DNA from: Lachnospiraceae bacterium
GTDB lineage: Bacteria; Bacillota; Clostridia; Lachnospirales; Lachnospiraceae
Reading direction: 5' to 3'
Length of the DNA stretch: 33,786 nt
NCBI GenBank assembly: GCA_910574745.1
Contig: CAJTCE010000037.1
Coordinates: forward strand, 1-33,786
A program made the translations under genes and the position numbers. The notes beneath the pieces were generated by a model. That model had not been told where the DNA came from, ran no database searches, and saw only the letters and a program-made list of their open reading frames with translations. Shown piece after piece: positions 11,103-17,317 of the stretch (positions are counted from its first letter, which is position 1; each line of letters begins with the position of its first letter).

Positions 11103-11125
11103 CGGATAAAGAATCTGCCGCGCTT
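11081..11125 (-). terminator. Intrinsic terminator of the leftward acidic-tail gene
   Basis: AAGCGTGGCAGATT at 11086-11099 pairs with AATCTGCCGCGCTT at 11112-11125, a 14-bp stem with one G-U pair and a 12-base loop. On the minus strand the stem is followed by seven U residues (11087-11081), a strong terminator for the leftward gene ending at 11138. In the rightward direction the T-run is missing. The left arm lies within the MocR coding sequence. Confidence 0.85.
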
Positions 11126-11137
11126 GGAATTTACGCC

Positions 11138-11515
11138 TTATTCATTGTCAACAGGTGTTGTATCATCAATTTCTTCCTCGTCCTCATCGTCATCATAGAA
11201 TTCTTCTACGGAATCCATGCTTTCCAATGTAACATTTTGCTTTGGGGAAGCTTCCTCTGAAGGCGCGTCTGCTTCAGAAGTCTCTTCTTTGCTGCTATCG
11301 GCAGCCCCATCGAAATGTAGGGGGACATAATTGCGGGAGGATTTGGAATCACGGGAATCTAAATCATCTTCATCTTCAAATAAGTCAAAGTCCTCTTCGT
11401 CATCATCTTCATCAAAGTAATCGGCATCTTTTTTCTGAAGGTAATAATATGTTCCAGCTGCTGCAGCGCCTACCGCTGCACCGAGTAATAATAGATTTCT
11501 GATTTTTTTTGCCAT
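11138..11515 (-). CDS. Membrane-anchored protein with a highly acidic tail
   Basis: A 125-residue protein. The ATG at 11515 is chosen because AAAGGAG lies 11 bases upstream; a GTG at 11536 would place the binding site inside the coding region. A basic start (MAKKIRN) leads into one hydrophobic segment rich in Ala and Gly (about residues 7-24), then a tail dominated by Asp, Glu and Ser, with runs such as DEDDDEEDFDLFEDEDD and a final acidic cluster. There is no recognisable catalytic domain. By the positive-inside rule the tail would be outside if the segment is a signal anchor, but with so short a protein this is uncertain. Function is unknown. It is divergent from the TetR gene at 11656, which may regulate it. 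Confidence 0.75.
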   Translation of the reverse strand: MAKKIRNLLLLGAAVGAAAAGTYYYLQKKDADYFDEDDDEEDFDLFEDEDDLDSRDSKSSRNYVPLHFDGAADSSKEETSEADAPSEEASPKQNVTLESMDSVEEFYDDDEDEEEIDDTTPVDNE

Positions 11516-11595
11516 ATTGGGAAAATCTCCTTTCACGTAACCATGCTATACTTATTACCATTTTAAATTAAAACGTACAGGAAAACAAGTAGATA

Positions 11596-11624
11596 TTGCA
11601 ATGCTTTTTCCGCTATGGTAAGAT
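11596..11624 (+). promoter_or_regulatory. SigA-type promoter of the TetR gene
   Basis: TTGCAA at 11596-11601 and TAAGAT at 11619-11624 are spaced by exactly 17 bases, giving a start near 11631 and a short leader of about 25 bases to the ATG at 11656. No convincing palindromic operator was found here. Confidence 0.6.
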
Positions 11625-11655
11625 TATTTTCGATTAAATGTAAAGGAATTCATAA

Positions 11656-12273
11656 ATGAACGACAAATTTTTTGATTTAAAGAAAGAAAAACAAGATCGC
11701 ATGATCAACGGGGCGCTGAAAGTTTTTGCTTTAAACGGCTATCAGAAGGCCAGCACCGATGATATCGTAAAGGAAGCGGAAATTTCAAAGGGCCTTCTGT
11801 TCCATTATTTTGGCTCAAAAGCAGGATTGTACATTTTTGTATATGAATACAGCGCCAGATATATGGCTATGGAGCTGCAAAGAGCTATCTCTTTGAGAGA
11901 GCGCGATCTGTTTCTTTTGTTTGTCCAGATTGAGGATGCAAAAAATGTACTGCTTCGCAATTATCCTTATATGCAGAAATTTTTATTGAGCAGCAGGGAG
12001 CTTCCTGACGATGCAGTCATGGAAGAAATAAAGGACTATACGGGTCTTGTGGAGACCGCCATGAATGAGGCTTTGGAACGGGCGGATCATGACAGAATTC
12101 TGCCTGATGTGGATGTAGAATTGCTGGTGCGTTCCATGCATTATGTGACACGGGGGCTGATGGAGACGGGCCTTACGGAAAAACTGGACTCGGAATTTGT
12201 ACATAATGAGGCGGTAAACTTCTGCATGATGATGCGGGAGAAATTTACAAAGCCCGAATATCTGGAGGAATAA
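11656..12273 (+). CDS. TetR/AcrR family transcriptional regulator
   Basis: A 205-residue regulator. The N-terminal helix-turn-helix is typical: ALKVFALNGYQKASTDDIVKEA, then ISKGLLFHYFGSKAGLY (about residues 18-58). The ligand-binding C-terminal half is diverged and gives no clue to the ligand. The ATG is preceded by AAAGGAATT. TetR proteins usually repress their own gene and a neighbour. The candidates are the divergent acidic-tail protein and the convergent DUF6062-like gene. No efflux pump or dehydrogenase, the usual targets, is adjacent. Confidence 0.9.
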   Translation: MNDKFFDLKKEKQDRMINGALKVFALNGYQKASTDDIVKEAEISKGLLFHYFGSKAGLYIFVYEYSARYMAMELQRAISLRERDLFLLFVQIEDAKNVLLRNYPYMQKFLLSSRELPDDAVMEEIKDYTGLVETAMNEALERADHDRILPDVDVELLVRSMHYVTRGLMETGLTEKLDSEFVHNEAVNFCMMMREKFTKPEYLEE

Positions 12274-12275
12274 AG

Positions 12276-12312
12276 GGCTGCTGCAAACGAATCGCACTGT
12301 TGCAGCAGCCTT
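12276..12312. terminator. Bidirectional terminator between convergent genes
   Basis: GGCTGCTGCAA at 12276-12286 pairs perfectly with TTGCAGCAGCC at 12300-12310, an 11-bp stem with a 13-base loop. It sits between the TetR stop (12273) and the stop of the leftward gene (12334). T-runs on both sides are weak (CTTTATT on the minus strand), so efficiency is uncertain. Confidence 0.7.
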
Positions 12313-12333
12313 GATGAATAGTATGAAAAAAGT

Positions 12334-13095
12334 TTATTTATTCTGTTGGTAAACGGGATCTGCCGGATAACTCCCCCACAGCTTCTGCATGCCCCGCTGG
12401 ATAGCGTCTTTAGAGTTTTTCCAGTCCGCATCCTTGTTGCGGTAATCGAATTTTTCTACCAGCCATGCCACATCTTCGCCTACGCGTTTCATGTTTTCGC
12501 TCATTAATTGAAATAAAAGGGGAAAGAGTGTATCCTTTTGTTTGTCGTTTAGCTGATTGTCCGCTTCCGCACACAGGTCTCCGAAGTGATGGAGGCACAG
12601 CCCCTTGCTGTTTTTTAACATTTCGGTCATTTCTCCGTCTTTCTTGTACATAAAGAAAAAGGTATCCAGATATCGTTGATAGGTAGTTGCAAACTGATTA
12701 CAGATATAGCAGGACTTTTCCCGCTCCTTTACCCAGGCAGCCATGGAATTCATGGAATCCTGGCTTTTTTTCATTTTGTTCATAAAAGAGGATTTGCCAC
12801 GGGAAAATATTTTAATCTGTTCATCTAATTCTTTGTTTATCTGGACGTAGTGGGTTTTTAAAATCCAGCCGTTGCCAAGGGTGTTGCCGTAGTCGAACAT
12901 TTTCTTGAAATGCGCCCGGCAGAACCCCGCCTTATCGGTCTGGTCCCGCATATCGCTTTCCATATAAGAGGAGCCGGAGCCTAAAACCAGGTCCAGCAGA
13001 TCTTGTTCCACATTCCGTTCGATAAAGCAGAAGGGGCATTCGTCGCCGGCATGAAAGGCGTCGGTTAAGGGAATGGTATATAAGGTTTCTTTCAT
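12334..13095 (-). CDS. DUF6062-like cysteine-rich protein
   Basis: A 253-residue soluble protein. The ATG at 13095 has GGAG 8 bases upstream; a TTG at 13128 is the alternative. The sequence matches my memory of the Lachnospiraceae family DUF6062 (start MKETLYTIPL, then DECPFCFIERN). Two similar modules are visible: C20-x2-C23 followed 35 residues later by C59-x2-H62 (CRAH), and C129-x2-C132 followed 34 residues later by C167-x2-H170 (CLHH). This spacing suggests two C3H-type metal sites from an internal duplication. There is no HTH, signal peptide or membrane segment. The function is unknown. Confidence 0.8.
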   Translation of the reverse strand: MKETLYTIPLTDAFHAGDECPFCFIERNVEQDLLDLVLGSGSSYMESDMRDQTDKAGFCRAHFKKMFDYGNTLGNGWILKTHYVQINKELDEQIKIFSRGKSSFMNKMKKSQDSMNSMAAWVKEREKSCYICNQFATTYQRYLDTFFFMYKKDGEMTEMLKNSKGLCLHHFGDLCAEADNQLNDKQKDTLFPLLFQLMSENMKRVGEDVAWLVEKFDYRNKDADWKNSKDAIQRGMQKLWGSYPADPVYQQNK

Positions 13096-13407
13096 AGTCG
13101 TATCTCCAATCTTTGTAAAAATCGGCAATTTTGCTGCAGGCAGAGAAATACCGGCGTTTTCGGGAATGAAAAATTGCCGTTGTATAGGTTTATTTTACTA
13201 GAGCGGGAGGAAAAGCTCAAGGAAGAAAAAATGAAACGTAAAAACGTATATTGGCACACATTGTACCAAATGCTAAAATCAGACAAACGCATATATTTCT
13301 GACATTCTTTTGCATGGTCTTAGTGCATTCTAATTTCTTGCCGTAAGTCATCTTGAAATCAATGCTTTTAAAATCCAACAAATTAATTAAAAAAGGCAGG
13401 GGTTCAA
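13096..13407. other. Gene-free stretch between the DUF6062-like gene and the Rpn fragment
   Basis: 312 bases without a supportable gene. The left end holds the leader and promoter of the leftward gene. The rest (13221-13407) is AT-rich, with a direct repeat AAACGTA/AAACGTA near 13233-13248 and stops in all rightward frames. I looked for the missing N-terminal part of the Rpn protein and did not recognise it. Confidence 0.6.
13192..13220 (-). promoter_or_regulatory. SigA-type promoter of the DUF6062-like gene
   Basis: On the minus strand TTGAGC (13220-13215) and TAAAAT (13197-13192) are spaced by 17 bases. The transcript would begin near 13185 and have a leader of about 90 bases before the ATG at 13095. 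Confidence 0.5.
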
Positions 13408-13656
13408 GTGCAGAGTAAAAAATACAGTGTGGGGATGCCGCTGTGTGACGCAGTTATAAGGGCAGTAGATGAGTGTATTCGGGAAGGAATCTTAAAAGAG
13501 TTTTTGATGAAGCAGAAGGCGGAGGTGGTCAAAATGAGCATTTATGAATTTGATGAAGAACGTGAAATGAGACTGATCAGAGAGGACGAGCGTGAGATCG
13601 GAAGGGAAGAGGGAATACAGCATTTTGTAAATGCCGGTCGTATTGCCTCCCAATAA
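13408..13656 (+). pseudogene. Fragment of an Rpn/PD-(D/E)XK recombination-promoting nuclease (transposase-like)
   Basis: An 82-codon open frame from a GTG. Its sequence (GMPLCDAVIRAVDECIREGI, then LKEFLMKQKAEVVKMSIYEFDE) matches the C-terminal part of the Rpn family transposase-like nucleases that are abundant in Lachnospiraceae, ending in the typical charged EIGREEG stretch. The catalytic PD-(D/E)XK domain, normally about 200 residues upstream of this segment, is absent, and an in-frame stop lies at 13384. No good ribosome binding site is present. I read it as a relic left by a mobile or decayed gene and not a functional protein. Confidence 0.65.
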
Positions 13657-13671
13657 TAGGGATAAGCAGGC

Positions 13672-13785
13672 ATGGGGAGCAGTTTATTGACAAGAATGAT
13701 TTGCATACCTTATAATGAAAACACCATGAAGGTTTATGAGCATGTATTACAAAAGGAGAAAGCTGTTGCGGATGATGTGTTTTAA
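13672..13785 (+). CDS. Possible 37-residue peptide of unknown function
   Basis: An open frame from ATG 13672 to TAA 13783-13785 that could encode a small charged peptide ending KEKAVADDVF. It is in the same frame as the Rpn fragment upstream, after several stops, and could equally be decayed coding sequence. The upstream AGGGATA is a weak binding site. A promoter-like element overlaps its 5' half; if that promoter is real, only the internal ATG at 13726 (19 residues) would be on the transcript. Confidence 0.2.
   Translation: MGSSLLTRMICIPYNENTMKVYEHVLQKEKAVADDVF
13687..13716 (+). promoter_or_regulatory. Near-consensus SigA promoter upstream of addB
   Basis: Perfect TTGACA at 13687-13692 and perfect TATAAT at 13711-13716 are separated by 18 bases. 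The expected start is near 13723, about 230 bases ahead of addB. The resulting RNA would carry the three hairpins at 13794-13914. Confidence 0.5.
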
Positions 13786-13793
13786 CAGGCATA

Positions 13794-13833
13794 AAAGGGC
13801 TGTTGTACTGGAAATAGGAGTGCAACAGCTTTT
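13794..13833 (+). terminator. Terminator-like hairpin upstream of addB
   Basis: AAAGGGCTGTTGTACT pairs with AGTGCAACAGCTTT through G-U wobbles, with a 9-base loop, and ends in a short U-run (CTTTT). It could end the short transcript from the promoter at 13687-13716, leaving an RNA of about 110 bases, or act as an attenuator for addAB. Confidence 0.5.
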
Positions 13834-13844
13834 GAATTAGATAT

Positions 13845-13871
13845 AAGGTTGAAAGAAAATCTTTCAACCTT
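13845..13871 (+). repeat. Perfect 11-bp hairpin upstream of addB
   Basis: AAGGTTGAAAG at 13845-13855 is followed after five bases by its exact reverse complement CTTTCAACCTT at 13861-13871. The flanking T-run is weak (TTGATTT), so it is a poor terminator as it stands. Confidence 0.7.
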
Positions 13872-13878
13872 GATTTGA

Positions 13879-13914
13879 GGGTCAAATGAACATGCAAGCA
13901 TGTTCGCTTGACCC
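13879..13914. repeat. Long near-perfect palindrome directly upstream of addB
   Basis: GGGTCAAATGAACATGC at 13879-13895 faces GCATGTTCGCTTGACCC at 13898-13914: 17-base arms with 15 matched positions, almost no loop, and one of the two mismatches a possible U-G pair in RNA. It is followed 38 bases later by the addB start. No T-run follows, so it is not a normal terminator. It has the look of a repetitive extragenic palindrome. Confidence 0.8.
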
Positions 13915-13951
13915 ATGGAGACAAAAATGAAAGAAAGGTTCTGGTGCATTC

Positions 13952-16900
13952 ATGTCCCTGCAGTTTTATATAGGCGCCTCCGGTGCCGGAAAAAGTGCAA
14001 AAGTATATCGCGATATTCTAAAACGGGCGGAAAAAGAGAAAAATACCCGTTTCTTTATTGTTGTGCCGGACCAGTTTACCATGGAAACCCAGAGAGTGCT
14101 GTGCCGCTTGTCCCCGCGGGAAGGGATTATGAATATTGAGGTTATGAGCTTTGGACGTCTTTCCCATCGCATTTTTGAGGAATTGGGGTATGAAAATATG
14201 CCCAGGCTCGACGATACGGGGAAAAACCTGATTTTGCGCAAGGTTGTGGGAGAATGTGAAAAAGAACTGACTGTAATCGGTGCGAATTTAAGGCGGACGG
14301 GCTATATTGCCCAGGTTAAATCCATGATTTCGGAGTTTGCCCAATACGGCATTTCCCCGGAGGATTTAGGGGGCTTTCTGTCTTTGGCGGAAGGAAAAGG
14401 ATATTTACAGGCAAAGCTTAAGGATTTACAGGTGCTCTACCGGGGGTATCGGGAATATATCAGCGGAAATTTTATTACTACGGAAGAAACTCTCGACATT
14501 TTGGTAAGGAGTGTGAGCCGTTCCGCCCTTTTGAAGGGAAGCGTTCTTGTTTTTGACGGTTTTACCGGCTTTACCCCCATACAGGACCTGCTTTTAAAAG
14601 AATTGATGATTTATGCTAAGCAGGTCATTGTGACTCTGTTAGGGGATACCAGAGAGGATTTGGCAAAAGAGGTAAAGGAGCAGAATTTATTTTATCTGAC
14701 GGCAAAGGCTTTTCACAAGCTGGAGAGGCTCGCCTGGGAAAACGAAATAAAACGGGATAAGGATGTGGTAATTTCGGATAAGCCTGTTTATCGTTACAGG
14801 GAGAACCGGGCTCTTGCCCATCTGGAAAGAAATCTTTTTAAGAGCAGGCATACAGAAAGAATTCCGGGAGGGGAGAGTGTATCTCTTGTGCGCTGTGGCA
14901 ATCCCAAGGCGGAGACGGAATGGGTCTGCCTATCCGTCAGGAGGATGATTCGGGAGAGAAATTTGTGTTACCGGGATTTTGCCGTTATAACGGGAGATTT
15001 GGAATCCTATGGATATCTTCTGCGGGAAAGCTTTGAAGAGCATGGAATCCCGCTGTTTTTGGATCAGAATGTGAGCCTGTTGTTTCATCCGTTTATGGTG
15101 TTTTTAAATGGCATTATCAAAGTGCTGGTGGCAGATTTTTCTTATGAAAGCGTTATGACCTTATTGCGCAGCGGTTATCTGGATATAGAGGATGAGGAAG
15201 CGGATGCGTTTGAAAATTATATTGTGAAATACGGCATCAGGGGCAGGCGTAAATACGGACGGGCTTTCGTGCGCAAGTCCGGCTGCCTTGAAAACGTCAA
15301 TCTTATCAGGGAGCGCCTGATGGACGCATTGGGACCGCTCTTTGAGAGCAAAGAGACGGCAAGAGAGTATACAAAGGCGATTTATGCCGTTTGTACAGCA
15401 AACAGGCTGGAGGAAAAGCTTAATAGCCAGGCGGATGAATTTGAAAAAGAGGAAAGATTTGCCAGAGCCAAGGAATACAGACAGGTTTATAAAGCGGTTA
15501 TGGGGCTTCTTGACCAGATTTACGCTTTGTTGGACGAGCCCATGGATCTGGCGGAGTACGGAGAGATTTTAAAAGCGGGCTTTGCGGAACTGAAGGTGGG
15601 AAGTCTGCCCCAGAGCGTTGACCAGGTGGTTGCAGGAGATATGGAAAGAACCCGTCTAAAGCCGGTTAAGGTTCTGTTTATTGTGGGCGTTAATGACGGC
15701 ATTGTTCCAAGGGCTGCAGGAAGCGGCGGACTTTTGTCTGATATGGAGCGTAATTTTCTCATGGAGGCAGGAGTGGAGCTGGCCCCTACTCCCAGACAGA
15801 AAAGCTTCGAGGAAAGGTTATATTTATATATGAATATGACGCAGCCGTCAGAAAAATTGGTTCTGTCCTTTTGCGAAGTCAACGGAAAGGGAGAAACCCT
15901 GCGCCCTTCCTATCTGATTCATGAGGTGGAGCGGCTGTATACGGATGTTTCGGTTGTGACTGTGGATGAAAGGCGGCAGATGGAAATGGTAGAAAGCAGG
16001 GAAAGCGGATTAAAGCTGTTTTCTTTGCTGATGCGGGACTATGCCGCAGGCCTTTTGGAGGAGAACGCCGAAAAGCGGGAACTGCTCATAGAGCTTGCCA
16101 CAGCCTTTTATAAGGAGCCGGAATTTGAAGGAATCATTGAGGCGGCCTTTTATGAATATGAACCGAAGCTTTTGACAAAGGAAACGGCAAAGCGGCTGTT
16201 TGGGGAAATTCTGCATACCAGCGTCAGCAGGCTTGAGCAGTTTGCGGCGTGCGCCTATGCCCATTTTTTAAAGTATGGCCTGAAGCTTTCCGAGGAAGAG
16301 GAATATACCTTTGAAGCGGTGGATCTGGGGAATCTTTTTCACGAAACGATGTATCGCTTTGGAAATTATATGTCTGAGGGCAGGTATACATGGTTTAATT
16401 GTCCCAAGGAAGAGGCGGATGCTTTTATTGATAAAGCGGTGGATGAATTTGCGGCGGAGTACGGGGGCACGGTTTTATATGATACGGCCCGCAATGAAGC
16501 CATAAAGGAAAGGGCAAAAGGGATTTTAAAGACCACGGTGGAAAATTTAAGTTTTCAGTTAAGGAAGGGACTTTTTGAACCGGTTTGTTATGAAATGCCC
16601 TTCTTTACCAAAGGGGATGTGGAGCTTTACGGGAAGGTAGACAGGCTGGATGTGGCAAAGAAAGAAGGAAATGTATATGTAAAGATTCTGGATTACAAAT
16701 CCGGCAGGCATAAATTCGATCCGGCGCGATTGTTTTTCGGTCTGGATCTACAGCTTGCGGTATATATGAATGCGGCTGTGGAGCGGGAAGAAAAGCTCCA
16801 TCCGAAAGAGCAGGTGGTTCCTTCGGCAATTTTTTATTATCAGATTGAAGATCCCCTGGTGGAAGGCACTTCAGAGGAGGGGCAGGAGGCCCGCATGGAG

Positions 16901-17317
16901 AAGCTTCATGAAAAGCTTAAGGTACAGGGCTTGATCAGGGAGGAAGATACCGTACTTGAGCTTTTGGATGAATCGAAGGCAGAAAATTCTCAGGTCATTC
17001 CCGTGAAGCGAAAAAAAGACGGTTCTCTTGCGGCTGTTTCCCAGACGGCGCCTGCTGCACAGTTTGATCTGATAGGTAAATATGCGTCTTTGAAGGTAAC
17101 GGAAATTGCAAAGCAGATTAAAAACGGGGAAATTGCCGTAAATCCGGGGACGGATGGAACCCAGTCGGCCTGTGCTTTCTGCAGCTACCGCAATGTATGC
17201 GGTTTTGAAAAAAGGATTCCGGGCTATGGGGAACGGGATATGAAATTGGGGGAAAAAGAAGCCTACGAGGCCATGGCGGAGACTGTAGGGGAGGCAGGAG
17301 AGAAAAATGGCAGTTAG
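13952..17317 (+). CDS. addB: ATP-dependent helicase/nuclease subunit B
   Basis: AddB pairs with AddA to process double-strand breaks for RecA-mediated repair, the Bacillota counterpart of RecBCD. The protein has 1121 residues (B. subtilis AddB has about 1166). The N-terminus has a Walker A motif GASGAGKS at residues 8-15. The C-terminal RecB-type nuclease domain has DYKSG near residue 914. Four cysteines, C767 and C1074/C1077/C1083 (CAFCSYRNVC), match the iron-sulfur cluster spacing of B. subtilis AddB. The only usable start is the ATG at 13952; its ribosome binding site (AAAGAAAGG, 13 bases upstream) is distant and weak. The stop overlaps the addA start by 11 bases, indicating coupling. Confidence 0.96.
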   Translation: MSLQFYIGASGAGKSAKVYRDILKRAEKEKNTRFFIVVPDQFTMETQRVLCRLSPREGIMNIEVMSFGRLSHRIFEELGYENMPRLDDTGKNLILRKVVGECEKELTVIGANLRRTGYIAQVKSMISEFAQYGISPEDLGGFLSLAEGKGYLQAKLKDLQVLYRGYREYISGNFITTEETLDILVRSVSRSALLKGSVLVFDGFTGFTPIQDLLLKELMIYAKQVIVTLLGDTREDLAKEVKEQNLFYLTAKAFHKLERLAWENEIKRDKDVVISDKPVYRYRENRALAHLERNLFKSRHTERIPGGESVSLVRCGNPKAETEWVCLSVRRMIRERNLCYRDFAVITGDLESYGYLLRESFEEHGIPLFLDQNVSLLFHPFMVFLNGIIKVLVADFSYESVMTLLRSGYLDIEDEEADAFENYIVKYGIRGRRKYGRAFVRKSGCLENVNLIRERLMDALGPLFESKETAREYTKAIYAVCTANRLEEKLNSQADEFEKEERFARAKEYRQVYKAVMGLLDQIYALLDEPMDLAEYGEILKAGFAELKVGSLPQSVDQVVAGDMERTRLKPVKVLFIVGVNDGIVPRAAGSGGLLSDMERNFLMEAGVELAPTPRQKSFEERLYLYMNMTQPSEKLVLSFCEVNGKGETLRPSYLIHEVERLYTDVSVVTVDERRQMEMVESRESGLKLFSLLMRDYAAGLLEENAEKRELLIELATAFYKEPEFEGIIEAAFYEYEPKLLTKETAKRLFGEILHTSVSRLEQFAACAYAHFLKYGLKLSEEEEYTFEAVDLGNLFHETMYRFGNYMSEGRYTWFNCPKEEADAFIDKAVDEFAAEYGGTVLYDTARNEAIKERAKGILKTTVENLSFQLRKGLFEPVCYEMPFFTKGDVELYGKVDRLDVAKKEGNVYVKILDYKSGRHKFDPARLFFGLDLQLAVYMNAAVEREEKLHPKEQVVPSAIFYYQIEDPLVEGTSEEGQEARMEKLHEKLKVQGLIREEDTVLELLDESKAENSQVIPVKRKKDGSLAAVSQTAPAAQFDLIGKYASLKVTEIAKQIKNGEIAVNPGTDGTQSACAFCSYRNVCGFEKRIPGYGERDMKLGEKEAYEAMAETVGEAGEKNGS

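Noticed and set aside
13915-14139. 74-codon frame starting right after the long palindrome and overlapping addB
   Set aside because: The overlap with the conserved Walker A region of addB is 188 bases, and there is no ribosome binding site. It could be a leader peptide but nothing supports that.
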